Assembly: GCA_938023035.1 (NCBI GenBank)
Contig: CALIDI010000033.1
Coordinates: forward strand, 62,001-126,000
Source: an uncultured Leptolyngbyaceae cyanobacterium
Lineage (GTDB): Bacteria > Cyanobacteriota > Cyanobacteriia > Leptolyngbyales > Leptolyngbyaceae
Direction: 5' to 3'
Length of the DNA: 64,000 nucleotides
Part shown: positions 56,038-64,000 of the stretch, piece by piece
Numbering within the stretch: the first letter of the stretch is position 1
How the letters are laid out: every line of letters starts with the position of its first letter
Program-made: the position numbers and the translations under genes
The notes under the pieces: model-generated
The model's database searches: none
Seen by the model: the letters and a program-made list of their open reading frames with translations, nothing else
Told to the model about the DNA's origin: nothing

Positions 56038-56811
56038 ATGGGACTTTTTGACCGGGTTCGCCGATTGGCGGCAGCAAACATCAACGATCTGATCAGTAAG
56101 GCCGAAGATCCAGAAAAAATTCTGGAGCAGACCATTATCGAGATGCAAGAAGACTTGGTGCAGTTGCGGCAAGCTGTTGCTAGCGCGATCGCCAGTCAAA
56201 AACGCACTCAGCAGCAATATAACCAGGCTCAGTCGGAGGCCAATTCCTGGCAGCAACGGGCTCAATTGGCCCTTCAAAAGGGTGACGAAAATCTGGCCCG
56301 CGAAGCCTTGATGCGGAAGAAGGGGTACATTGATAACTCGAATGTGTTGAAGACCCAGCTCGACCAGCAAACGGCAATGGTCGAGAGCCTGAAGAGTAAC
56401 CTAATTAAGCTAGAGAGCAAGATTTCAGAGGCGAAGACCAAGAAAGATATGCTCAAGGCTCGTGCCCAGGCGGCCAAAGCGAACGAGCAACTGCAAGGGA
56501 TGGTTAGCAGGGTTGGCAACACGGGCGCAGCTGCCGCTTTTGAACGCATGGAAGAGAAAGTGCTGCAAATGGAGGCGCGATCGCAAGCGGCGGCTGAGCT
56601 AGCCGGGGCAGACTTAGAAAGTAAGTTTGCGGCCCTTGAGTCTGGCAGTGATGTCGATGATGAACTCGCTGCAATGAAGGCTCAACTCCTAGGAGGGGCC
56701 AGTCAAACGACTCGATTGTCGGGTACTCAAGCCACTGTCAGCGCATTGCCCACTGATGCAGCGGTCGATGCTGAGTTAGAGTCTTTGAAAACTCAGCTTG
56801 ATCAACTCTAG
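56038..56811 (+). CDS. vipp1: Vipp1 / IM30 (PspA family) membrane-remodelling protein
   Basis: This ESCRT-III-like protein assembles rings and rods on membranes and is needed for thylakoid formation and maintenance. The 257-residue protein starts MGLFDRVRRLAAANINDLIS, the amphipathic helix 0. Long helices follow (EDPEKILEQTIIEMQEDLVQ, ALMRKKGYIDNSNVLKTQLD). After the PspA core (~220) an extra C-terminal helix (DAAVDAELESLKTQLDQL) identifies Vipp1 rather than plain PspA. It is monocistronic. Confidence 0.95.
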   Translation: MGLFDRVRRLAAANINDLISKAEDPEKILEQTIIEMQEDLVQLRQAVASAIASQKRTQQQYNQAQSEANSWQQRAQLALQKGDENLAREALMRKKGYIDNSNVLKTQLDQQTAMVESLKSNLIKLESKISEAKTKKDMLKARAQAAKANEQLQGMVSRVGNTGAAAAFERMEEKVLQMEARSQAAAELAGADLESKFAALESGSDVDDELAAMKAQLLGGASQTTRLSGTQATVSALPTDAAVDAELESLKTQLDQL

Positions 56812-57053
56812 GGTAATTTGCAACAGCAACCTTGGGGTGTCTTGCTTGCTCTGGGTGCAGGTTGAAGTAGGGTGCGCAACGCGAGACTCAAAACCTGATT
56901 CCCCCTCAAGAAAAAGTTCCCCTTTTAGATTCCATGTTCTGTAGCCTCAGTTTTCTGCAAAATGGTTTGCGATTGCGCGGCCAAGCACGTCAGAATGGCT
57001 GAGGCTATCTCTTTTACGGTCACAGTTAGCCTAGCTAAGGTGGCGTGTGGGAG

Positions 57054-57077
57054 TACGCCCCTTATGTTTGGGGCGTA
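57054..57077. terminator. Perfect 8-bp hairpin upstream of thioredoxin
   Basis: TACGCCCC (57054-57061) pairs with GGGGCGTA (57070-57077) around an 8-nt loop, 240 bp after the vipp1 stop and 85 bp before the thioredoxin ATG. With no T-run it may be a terminator or leader structure. Confidence 0.4.
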
Positions 57078-57127
57078 GCCCTCAGGCTTTCTCCCTGGCT
57101 CAGCTGGCCTCAGTCAATAGCATCGCT

Positions 57128-57153
57128 ATATTGCTTCACGATATTGCTTCACG
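57128..57153. repeat. Perfect 13-bp tandem duplication in the thioredoxin leader
   Basis: ATATTGCTTCACG occurs at 57128-57140 and 57141-57153, ending 9 bp before the start codon, so it overlaps the ribosome-binding region and may alter its spacing. Confidence 0.9.
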
Positions 57154-57162
57154 GGAAAGGTT

Positions 57163-57489
57163 ATGAGTAGTGTGCGCGTTATCCAGGATCCGGAGTTTAA
57201 TACCGAAGTTCTCACTGCGGATCAGCCCGTTATGGTCTATTTTTGGGCAGCGTGGTGTGGACCTTGCCGGTTAATGTCACCGATTATCGATGGGTTAGCC
57301 AGCGAGTATGGCGATCGCCTCAAGGTCGTCAAGATGGAAGTTGACCCCAACCCCAATGCAGTAGCTCACTGCAAGGTAGAAGGGGTACCTGCTTTTCGCC
57401 TGTTTAAGGCTGGGGAAGTGTTAGAGGCTGCGGAGGGAGCAATGCCCAAGCAAAAATTAGAGGCCATGCTCAACGCCTACTTAGGGTGA
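57163..57489 (+). CDS. Thioredoxin, TrxB-like
   Basis: This small disulfide reductase has the active site Cys32 and Cys35 in WAAWCGPCRLM and cis-Pro76 in VEGVPAFRLF. The pattern VYFWAAWCGPCRL then VDPNPNAVAHCKVEGVPA matches the cyanobacterial TrxB type (Synechocystis Slr0233) better than the main TrxA, from my recollection of those sequences. Length is 108 residues. Its stop is 6 bp before the aminotransferase start, so the two are surely cotranscribed. Confidence 0.9.
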   Translation: MSSVRVIQDPEFNTEVLTADQPVMVYFWAAWCGPCRLMSPIIDGLASEYGDRLKVVKMEVDPNPNAVAHCKVEGVPAFRLFKAGEVLEAAEGAMPKQKLEAMLNAYLG

Positions 57490-57495
57490 TGGGAC

Positions 57496-58689
57496 ATGTC
57501 TTTTTCCTATGCTAATCGACTCGTACACCTCAGCGCCAATGTCTTTGCTGATATGGATCAAGCCAAGGCGCGGGCGCAAAGAGCCGGGCAGGAGATTATT
57601 GATCTCTCCCTTGGGTCATCTGATCTGCCGACCCAAGCCTTTGTCATTGAGGCGATCGCCCAATCTCTCCAGGATCCGACAACCCATGGTTACCTGCTGC
57701 ACCATGGCACCAGAGCCTTTCGTCAGGCGGCGGCTGAATGGTACACCCACCGCTATGAAGTCGCCGTTGACCCAGAGACGGAGGTGCTACCCCTGATTGG
57801 CTCCCAGGAGGGTACAGCCCTGTTACCTTTGGCGATACTCAACCCCGGAGATTTTGCCCTGCTACTGGATCCAGGCTATCCTTCCCATGCTGGGGGAGTT
57901 TATCTCGCGGGGGGACAGGTTTACCCCCTGCGGCTGCTTGCAGAAACCAGGTTTTTGCCGGATTTAACCACCATTCCTTCAGCAGTGCTGGCGCAATCTC
58001 GATTGCTGGTGTTGAGCTATCCCCACAATCCCACGACGGCTATGGGTGACCTGGCGTTTTTTCAGGAAGCAGTTGCCTTTTGTGACCGCCATAATCTGAT
58101 TCTGGCCCATGACTTTCCCTATGCGGATCTAGTCTTTACTGAGGGGATGCGCACTTCCTCGGTTGCCCGGCCCCCCTCAGTTCTTCAGGCAGACCCCCAG
58201 AAACAGCGGTCAATTGAGTTTTTTACGCTGTCAAAGTCCTATAACATGGGCGGTTTCCGGGTTGGCTATGCCATTGGTAATGCTGAACTGGTGCGTGCTC
58301 TAAAGCAAATTCGAAATGTGGTGAATTTTAACCAGTACCTTGGTATTTTGCAGGGGGCGATCGCAGCCCTCACCGGCCCCCAAGAGCCAGTGCAGCAGGT
58401 CGTTGCTACCTTTCAGGCGCGGCGCGATGCGTTCGTGCCTGCCCTGCACCAGATCGGCTGGTCAGTTCCCTTACCGGCAGCCACCATGTATGTGTGGGCA
58501 CCACTACCAGAGCGTTGGAGCCATGACTCCATTGGCTTTTGCATGCAATTAGTGGAACAAACTGGAGTTGCGGCTGCTCCTGGAGCTGGGTTTGGTAAAG
58601 GTGGCGAAGGCTATGTGCGTTTTGCCCTGGTGCAGGAACCGGCAATTCTCCAAAAGGCCGTTGAGCGAATTGCCACTTTTTTGCACTGA
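57496..58689 (+). CDS. PLP-dependent class I/II aminotransferase, LL-DAP aminotransferase-like
   Basis: This is a fold-type I enzyme of 397 residues. The internal PLP Lys is in FFTLSKSYNMGGFRVGYAIG. Other motifs are DLSLGSSDLPT, HGYLLHHGTRAFRQAAAEWY, GSQEGTALLPLAILNPGD, LSYPHNPTTA and AHDFPYADLVF. The pattern is that of the LL-diaminopimelate / aspartate aminotransferase group. Exact substrates cannot be told, and cyanobacteria usually have another DapL. The tight link to thioredoxin (6-bp gap) suggests redox-linked amino-acid metabolism, an inference. Confidence 0.85.
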   Translation: MSFSYANRLVHLSANVFADMDQAKARAQRAGQEIIDLSLGSSDLPTQAFVIEAIAQSLQDPTTHGYLLHHGTRAFRQAAAEWYTHRYEVAVDPETEVLPLIGSQEGTALLPLAILNPGDFALLLDPGYPSHAGGVYLAGGQVYPLRLLAETRFLPDLTTIPSAVLAQSRLLVLSYPHNPTTAMGDLAFFQEAVAFCDRHNLILAHDFPYADLVFTEGMRTSSVARPPSVLQADPQKQRSIEFFTLSKSYNMGGFRVGYAIGNAELVRALKQIRNVVNFNQYLGILQGAIAALTGPQEPVQQVVATFQARRDAFVPALHQIGWSVPLPAATMYVWAPLPERWSHDSIGFCMQLVEQTGVAAAPGAGFGKGGEGYVRFALVQEPAILQKAVERIATFLH

Positions 58690-58804
58690 GAAGTGGCAAT
58701 CCCATCACCCCGTAGGGCGCATCGCCAAGGCAAGTTGATCAAGGCGACTGCCCGTTCCAATTTCAAATCAGAATCTATACCTACAGCAATCGCTTTCAAC
58801 TCCA

Positions 58805-59425
58805 ATGCAGGTTGATCAAGACTGTTTACTGAGCGGTACTGAGGCGCTGATTAGGCTAACCTTACCCGATGCTGATCTGCTTTTCTACCCTAGCTTTTTA
58901 GCACCCCAGGAGTGCGATCGCCAACTCGCAGAAATCACTCAAACTACTTGCTGGCGGCAGGATTGGATCACCGTGGGTGGGCAATCGCGGCCTCAGCCCC
59001 GGCTGACGGCCTGGTATGGCGATCCAGGCAAAACCTATGCCTACTCTGGCATTACGATGATTGCTACCACTTGGACGCCCCCTTTGTGGACACTCAAGAC
59101 AAGGGTAGAAGCCCTCTCGCCAGTAAAATTCAATAGTGTGTTGCTAAACCTGTATCGCAATGGCAGCGACAGTATGGGCTGGCACAGTGATGATGAGCCA
59201 GAACTGGGGCCCAATCCTGTGATTGGCTCCCTTAGTCTGGGAGGAACCCGGCGCTTTAGGTTGCGCCACCGATTTGAGAAAAACCTGACCTATCAAATCG
59301 AGCTAACCTCTGGCAGTTTTTTACTGATGGGAGGAAGAACCCAACATTATTGGCAACATCAGGTGCCAAAAACAAAGCGTTTCGTTGAGCCGCGCCTTAA
59401 CCTGACTTTTCGGGTCATTCGTTGA
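58805..59425 (+). CDS. alkB: AlkB-like Fe(II)/2-oxoglutarate dioxygenase
   Basis: The enzyme removes alkyl groups from DNA or RNA bases by oxidation. The 206-residue protein has iron ligands His127, Asp129 and His185 (GWHSDDEP and WQHQVPKT) and the 2-oxoglutarate Arg in EPRLNLTFR. It has the ALKBH2/3-type layout, with PRLTAWYGDPGKTYAYSGI and FNSVLLNLYRNGSDSMGWHS. It is followed after 42 bp by an MnmD-like gene and may share its transcript. Confidence 0.92.
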   Translation: MQVDQDCLLSGTEALIRLTLPDADLLFYPSFLAPQECDRQLAEITQTTCWRQDWITVGGQSRPQPRLTAWYGDPGKTYAYSGITMIATTWTPPLWTLKTRVEALSPVKFNSVLLNLYRNGSDSMGWHSDDEPELGPNPVIGSLSLGGTRRFRLRHRFEKNLTYQIELTSGSFLLMGGRTQHYWQHQVPKTKRFVEPRLNLTFRVIR

Positions 59426-59467
59426 GGGTAATGGCTCTAACCCGGTCTCTGCAAGCAAACCCTTTCC

Positions 59468-60370
59468 ATGGCATCCCCATCTTTCCCAGACCCATCGGTT
59501 CAATGGATTCCCCAGGCAACAGCAGATGGTTCCTTTACCTTCTTTTCAAAGACCTATGGTGAAGCCTTTCACAGTACCCAGGGGGCAAAGACCGAAGCAA
59601 TACAAAAGTTTGCTGTAGCTACTGATCTGGCTAGCCGGGCAACATTGGGGCATTTGCGCCTGCTTGATATTTGTTATGGCCTAGGCTATAACACTGCGGC
59701 TGCGCTGGAAACCATTTGGGCAGTCAATCCTGACTGCGAGATTGAAATTTATGGCCTGGAACTGGACCCTACTGTGCCCCGTGCCGCGATCGCCCCAGCT
59801 TTAATCGAACGGTGGTCACCCCCTGTACAACTGGTATTACAGGCAATCGCCCAGCAGCATTGCTATCAAGCCAAAGCTTTATCAGCAACGCTGCTACTGG
59901 GAGACGCCCGCCAAACGATTCAGCAACTCATTGCCCAGGGCTGGCAAGCGGATGCAATTTTCTTTGACCCGTTTTCACCGCGACGGTGTCCTCAGCTTTG
60001 GACGGTCGAATTTTTTAGCCATGTAGCCCGCTGCCTTGCCCCTACCGGAAAGCTCGCAACATACTCGCGCGCAGCAGCCGTGAGAGCTGCTATGCAGGCA
60101 GCAGGCTTCGTGATTGGGACAATTCCCCTAGTGGGTACCCACTTACCCCACGAATGGTCTCAGGGAACTGTTGCCGCCTTTGAGGCAGCGGCGATCGCCC
60201 CGCTCTCACCAATGGAGCAAGAGCATCTGCACACCCGGGCTGCAATCCCTTATCGGGATCCCACCCTGGCCGATACCGCCGAGGTAATTCTAGCCAGACA
60301 TCAGCAAGAGCAGCAATCCTCCCAACGCGAATCTACTTCAAGTTGGCGTCGCCGCTGGGGCATTGACTAA
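59468..60370 (+). CDS. MnmD-like tRNA-modification methyltransferase (DUF752)
   Basis: The family includes the methyltransferase part of MnmC, which finishes 5-methylaminomethyl-2-thiouridine at tRNA position 34. Family features are the N-terminal TFFSKTYGEAFHSTQGAKTE, the SAM motif RLLDICYGLGYNTAAAL, and IFFDPFSPRRCPQLWTVEFF. It ends in a Ser/Arg-rich tail (SSQRESTSSWRRRWGID). The 300-residue protein lacks the FAD oxidase part of MnmC, as in plant and cyanobacterial single-domain MnmD. Substrate is inferred from family only. Confidence 0.85.
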   Translation: MASPSFPDPSVQWIPQATADGSFTFFSKTYGEAFHSTQGAKTEAIQKFAVATDLASRATLGHLRLLDICYGLGYNTAAALETIWAVNPDCEIEIYGLELDPTVPRAAIAPALIERWSPPVQLVLQAIAQQHCYQAKALSATLLLGDARQTIQQLIAQGWQADAIFFDPFSPRRCPQLWTVEFFSHVARCLAPTGKLATYSRAAAVRAAMQAAGFVIGTIPLVGTHLPHEWSQGTVAAFEAAAIAPLSPMEQEHLHTRAAIPYRDPTLADTAEVILARHQQEQQSSQRESTSSWRRRWGID

Positions 60371-60394
60371 AGCCTGACAGGTTGCCACCTGGGT

Positions 60395-63040
60395 TCAAGT
60401 AGCAGCCTTGCGCACTAAAATCACTGTACAATTACAACCGCGGGCAATCGCTTCTGGAATATTGCCGTGGATCGCCTGTTGTAATAGCCCCTCTCGACTT
60501 GCCCCTAGCAACACCACATCACACTGATTGTTATGGGCTAGTTCAATCACCGCATCAGCCACAAAGGGAGAACAGACCGGCAGAATGGTAGCAGGTAGGT
60601 GAAGCGATGCTTGCAAAATGGCGGCATCTGCCTTGAGTAGAGTCAAATCATGGCTGTCTTTAGAAGGCGAAAAAACCTGACACAGGGAAATATGGGGTGA
60701 TTGACTAAGAGAAACCAAGGCAGGCAGCAGATCCAGCGCATACCGAGAGTTTGGCCCACCAGCAATGGGCACCAGCCAGCGATTGAGCTTGAGAAATTGC
60801 AGGGTTGTTTGCACTGATCGCTGGGCGGGGGAGTCTCCCGCAATGGCCGCGAGATTTTGCCCCAGCTTCACTAAAACCACATCACAGGGAGCCTGACGAA
60901 TCAGGGTGTCCACCACATCGCCAAAAATTCGATCCGGCGTCGAAGTACTGCCCTTCCAACCCATCAGTAAGAGGTCAATATGGCGCTCTTTAATCGTATC
61001 TAACACTCCCTGCTCTACTGTATGAGCAACCCGAATCTGGGTATGCAACGGCACGTTCCAGTCTTCTGCCTGACGATTGACATGCCTCAATAGCCGCTGA
61101 CTGCGAGTCATGTTGACGGTTGTTTCTGCCGGGGGGCAATGCCGGGGCACAGGGATAATTTGCAAGCATTCAATTTCATAATGGCGTTCCTGGGCGATCG
61201 CCACTGCTAGCCGCATCAGCGCATCCATCGTCTGGGGGTTACTAATAGGCACAAGCAATCGCCCCTGTCCGCGGGCGGGCGATCGCGTTTGATAGACCAT
61301 ATAGGAGGGTTCTGGACGAGGGCCTAGGGCCTCAGCTTCCCCCCGCAGTTGCTCAGCTTCAGCTCGCAAAATATCACTGCGGGTAATGATGCCAACAATT
61401 CGTCGTTGCTCTACCACTGGCAAGCGTGACACCCGATAACGGGACAAGAGATGCAACACCTGACTGAGTGAAGCATTGGGCTGTACCGTAATCGGGCGGG
61501 CGGTCATAATTTGCTCTAGGGTTGCGGTCGCAGCAAGTTGCTGCTGGCTGGCTCGCTCTAAATCGGATTGGGTAACAATACCGACCAACTTGCCCTCAGT
61601 CAAAACGGGAAAGCCGCGATGGTGCGATCGCCCAAAGGCTTGTTTGACCTCATCCAACGTCATTGTGCTAGCAAGCGTCTCCACTTTTGTTTGCATCACA
61701 TCAGCAGCCGTCAGTCTGGCCCAGAGACCATCCTGAGAAGCAGCCTGCCCCAGATAAATGCCACGCATTTCCAGCAACCGGGTATAGAGAGAGGCCGGTG
61801 CAATTTGTTCAGCCACCAGATATGCCGTGACAGAAGCCACCATCAACGGCAGCACCAATTCAAACCGGGTAGTGAGTTCAAAAACAATCACAATCGCTGT
61901 TACGGGTACCTTGGCCACAGCACTAAAGAAAGCCCCCATGCCAGCCAAAGCATAGGTAGTCGGCACCACTCCAACCAGTGTCTGTGCCACTAACCCAACG
62001 AAATGGCCCAACGCTGCTCCCAAAATCAGACTGGGGATAAACAAACCCCCCGGAGCCTCAACCGCACAGGCAATTAGGGTCAAGCCAAACTGAACGAAAA
62101 AAGCCAACCCGGTTAGTTGCCAAGTCGCATCCCCGCTCGTGAGAAAGACTTGCAGCCGCATCGGGTCACGAAAAACCACCGGCAGCATCGCAGCGACTAG
62201 CCCCGTCATTAACCCCGCTCCCCCAAACTTGATGCTCAAGGGTAGGCGGAGATGCTGCTGAGTCCAACGCACTGAGCCTAGCACTGCCTGGTTAAACAAG
62301 GCTGCAAATACCCCGGCTAAAATGCCTAATATCAGAAAAATTGGAATTTCCTGAGGAACAAATGTGGTTGCAACAGACGCATCAATCCCTAGTTTCAAGT
62401 TGGGGCCAGCTAACAAGTGGGAAATGACGCCCCCCGTAAACGAGGCAAGAATGGCGGTTCCTAGGGTGAGGCTGGAAACATCTTGCAGAAGTTCCTCAAT
62501 CACAAACATCACCCCTGCAATCGGAGCGTCAAACCCAGCGGCCAACCCAGCCGCTGCTCCAGCGGCAATCAATTGGCGTTGATGATCGGGGGAAGCCGGT
62601 ACCCAACGACTCATCTGTGCAGCCAGAGCCGCTCCAATCTGCACCGTTGGCCCCTGCCGACCCTGGACAAACCCACTACTAAGAATCACCATCGTCGTGA
62701 TCAGCTTAACGATCGCGACCCGTAAGTTCAGCGCAATCGGCACATATCCCAGCGCCGCTTTCACCTGCGGAATGCCACTCCCGGTCGCCTCCACAGCAAC
62801 ATGCTGAATCAGGCTACCGGCGATCGCTCCCCCCGCAGCCCCCAGCAGGGGGAGTAAAATATAGATCGGCAAAGGTAGCGCTTCCTGTAAGCGCCAATTG
62901 CCCAGCAAGATCACTCCCTGCTTTAGTAAAACGGCGGCTAAAGCTGCAACGAGACCAATCACAACCGCCTCTAAGATGGCTAAGCGCTTAGGACTCAGCA
63001 GCAACCGCAGGGATTGGAAAAGATCAGCCAGTTGGATCAT
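60395..63040 (-). CDS. ClC-family chloride transporter fused to CBS pair and two USP domains
   Basis: Residues 15-420 form the ClC membrane domain. Anion-selectivity loops are GSGIPQVKAAL (Ser88), GRQGPTVQIGAA (127-138) and GGLFIPSLILG (331-341). The internal Glu equivalent to the proton glutamate is present in DAPIAGVMFVIEELL (Glu182-Glu183). The external gate residue, Glu in most ClC proteins (GREGP), is Gln129 here, encoded by CAG. A CBS pair follows (about 445-560), then two universal-stress-type domains (590-725 and 750-880), which bind nucleotides. At 881 residues this is much longer than plain ClC (~470). Its start overlaps the stop of the ppsA-like gene by four bases. Confidence 0.92.
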   Translation of the reverse strand: MIQLADLFQSLRLLLSPKRLAILEAVVIGLVAALAAVLLKQGVILLGNWRLQEALPLPIYILLPLLGAAGGAIAGSLIQHVAVEATGSGIPQVKAALGYVPIALNLRVAIVKLITTMVILSSGFVQGRQGPTVQIGAALAAQMSRWVPASPDHQRQLIAAGAAAGLAAGFDAPIAGVMFVIEELLQDVSSLTLGTAILASFTGGVISHLLAGPNLKLGIDASVATTFVPQEIPIFLILGILAGVFAALFNQAVLGSVRWTQQHLRLPLSIKFGGAGLMTGLVAAMLPVVFRDPMRLQVFLTSGDATWQLTGLAFFVQFGLTLIACAVEAPGGLFIPSLILGAALGHFVGLVAQTLVGVVPTTYALAGMGAFFSAVAKVPVTAIVIVFELTTRFELVLPLMVASVTAYLVAEQIAPASLYTRLLEMRGIYLGQAASQDGLWARLTAADVMQTKVETLASTMTLDEVKQAFGRSHHRGFPVLTEGKLVGIVTQSDLERASQQQLAATATLEQIMTARPITVQPNASLSQVLHLLSRYRVSRLPVVEQRRIVGIITRSDILRAEAEQLRGEAEALGPRPEPSYMVYQTRSPARGQGRLLVPISNPQTMDALMRLAVAIAQERHYEIECLQIIPVPRHCPPAETTVNMTRSQRLLRHVNRQAEDWNVPLHTQIRVAHTVEQGVLDTIKERHIDLLLMGWKGSTSTPDRIFGDVVDTLIRQAPCDVVLVKLGQNLAAIAGDSPAQRSVQTTLQFLKLNRWLVPIAGGPNSRYALDLLPALVSLSQSPHISLCQVFSPSKDSHDLTLLKADAAILQASLHLPATILPVCSPFVADAVIELAHNNQCDVVLLGASREGLLQQAIHGNIPEAIARGCNCTVILVRKAAT

Positions 63041-64000
63041 TTCTGAGTTGGCAGACTAACGGCTTGCTCTGCTTGCGCAATCGCCTGCTGAGTTGCAGCC
63101 AGCGCTCCGGGTTCTACAGAAATGCTCGTCACCCCCCACTGAATCAGGTGCTCAATCATCTGGGGATAGTGGGCCGTTACCTGACCGCAAATGGAACAGG
63201 GAATACCCAGTTGAGTGGCCGTTTGAGCCAACTGGGCAATCGCCCGCCGCACCGCAGAATGGCATTCGTTGTAGGCGGCAGAAAATTCTGGCTGATCGCG
63301 ATCAACCCCTAACAACAACTGGGTCAAATCATTTGTGCCAATCGAGATCCCTTGCACCCCCGCCTCAACAAAATCTGGTAACAGAAAGATTACAGAGGGC
63401 ACTTCTGCCATAATCCAGACCTGAAAATCAGGATTTTGCAATAACCCTGATTGGCCAATGATCCGATGGCAACATTGAAACTCTTCCACCGTGCGCACAA
63501 AAGGCAGCAGCAAGCGTAGATTGGTATACCCCGCCTGTTGCACCTGCATCAAAGCCCTGAGCTGCAACTGCAACAGCTCAGGTTGGTTTTGATAACGCCA
63601 GGTACCCCGCTTTCCCAGCATTGGGTTAACTTCTACCACAGGACTGCCCTGTAACCCTTGAAATTCATAGCTGCGCAGATCCATACACCGATAAAACACT
63701 GGACGCGGAGTCATCGCTGCCGCAAATACCTGGATCCGATTTGCCAGCCTCTCTGCCAGTTGCTGCTGTTGCCCTTGTCGCAGCCATTCATCTGGATGCT
63801 GCCCGTCTAGCACCGATAAGGCCAATAGCTCAGAACGCAGTAGTCCAACACCTGCAATCGGCAATTGGGCCAATTGCGGCAACGATTCTGGCTGGCTCAA
63901 GTTCACCATCAGCTGGGTCTGCAACCCAGCAGTTGAGGGAAACGGCAGGTGTGTCGGAGCAGGTGATACCGAAATCGCCGCCGCACGCAACAGTGAAACA
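63037..64000 (-). CDS. C-terminal part of a phosphoenolpyruvate synthase-like enzyme (cut by window edge)
   Basis: About 320 residues of the PEP-binding TIM-barrel domain are visible. They include GVGLLRSELLAL, RCMDLRSYEFQGLQG followed by NPMLGKRGTWRY, AEVPSVIFLLPDF, GISIGTNDLTQLLLGVDRD and the active-site Cys in CSICGQVTAHYP. The frame is open to the window edge, so the start and phosphohistidine domain lie outside. PpsA makes PEP from pyruvate and ATP. The end overlaps the ClC gene start as ATGA (63037-63040), which implies translational coupling of the two. Confidence 0.88.
   Translation of the reverse strand, partial: VSLLRAAAISVSPAPTHLPFPSTAGLQTQLMVNLSQPESLPQLAQLPIAGVGLLRSELLALSVLDGQHPDEWLRQGQQQQLAERLANRIQVFAAAMTPRPVFYRCMDLRSYEFQGLQGSPVVEVNPMLGKRGTWRYQNQPELLQLQLRALMQVQQAGYTNLRLLLPFVRTVEEFQCCHRIIGQSGLLQNPDFQVWIMAEVPSVIFLLPDFVEAGVQGISIGTNDLTQLLLGVDRDQPEFSAAYNECHSAVRRAIAQLAQTATQLGIPCSICGQVTAHYPQMIEHLIQWGVTSISVEPGALAATQQAIAQAEQAVSLPTQK

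Larger units (their letters stand above)
56812..57162. other. Intergenic region between vipp1 and thioredoxin, about 350 bp
   Basis: It contains a perfect hairpin (57054-57077) and a 13-bp tandem duplication in the thioredoxin leader (57128-57153). No gene is supported. Confidence 0.5.

Noticed and set aside
1-64000. CRISPR arrays, prophage or toxin-antitoxin modules
   Set aside because: No regularly spaced repeats of CRISPR type, no phage structural genes and no paired toxin-antitoxin genes were seen. The RHH-like segment at 6791-6920 is the tail of sulfite reductase.

Overview
This window is chromosomal DNA of a cyanobacterium. The evidence is the very frequent HIP1 octamer GCGATCGC (first seen at 153-160, then throughout), chlorophyll genes (chlM, bciB), a Cph2-like phytochrome kinase with a cyanobacteriochrome GAF, vipp1, ferredoxin-sulfite reductase, cyanobacterial RRM proteins next to rpsU, and a DUF3326 gene. 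The genus cannot be fixed by eye. GC content looks moderate and housekeeping genes are scattered on both strands in short operons, as is usual for the phylum. No prophage, CRISPR array or intact insertion sequence was found.

Layout. 0-5.5 kb: small or unknown genes, an rbp3-like RNA-binding gene, trpE and a lone ureB. 5.6-10 kb: a frameshifted Uma2 gene, sulfite reductase and a SWIM zinc-finger gene. 10.5-15.7 kb: HAD phosphatase, YdcF, lipase, GH3 hexosaminidase and a RodZ-like protein (cell-envelope theme). 16.5-24.7 kb: MASE1-PP2C phosphatase, ffh, MBOAT acyltransferase, glyA, comM. 25.3-29.8 kb: hpnA-like reductase, ferredoxin, a dead Nudix gene, DUF3326, CPBP protease. 29.8-32.5 kb: TPR protein and a hexapeptide acyltransferase. 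32.8-38.5 kb: chlM, two related membrane proteins (one with an L7/L12-like tail), DUF423-rsmG, rbp-rpsU, ridA, bciB. 39-48.8 kb: the phytochrome kinase, glycosyltransferase, site-2 protease, HEAT protein, methyltransferase and a secreted protein. 49-55.5 kb: tRNA-His, a twice-frameshifted UvrD-like helicase, aroQ, a 44-residue gene, cinA, a WecA-like transferase. 56-64 kb: vipp1, thioredoxin plus aminotransferase, alkB, an MnmD-like methyltransferase, a ClC-CBS-USP transporter and the 3' end of a ppsA-like gene.

Two themes cut across the annotation. First, intergenic space carries several dispersed repeat families: a terminal-inverted-repeat element in three copies (25.2, 31.6, 45.5 kb), a ~110-bp inverted pair (4.75 and 24.95 kb), and two shorter families. 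Second, the window has an unusual load of two-copy short tandem duplications (5-21 bp, at least twelve loci). Four lie in or break coding frames: two in the Nudix gene, one in the helicase, and one at the start of the 33.5-kb membrane protein gene. This looks like an active mutational signature rather than a single event.
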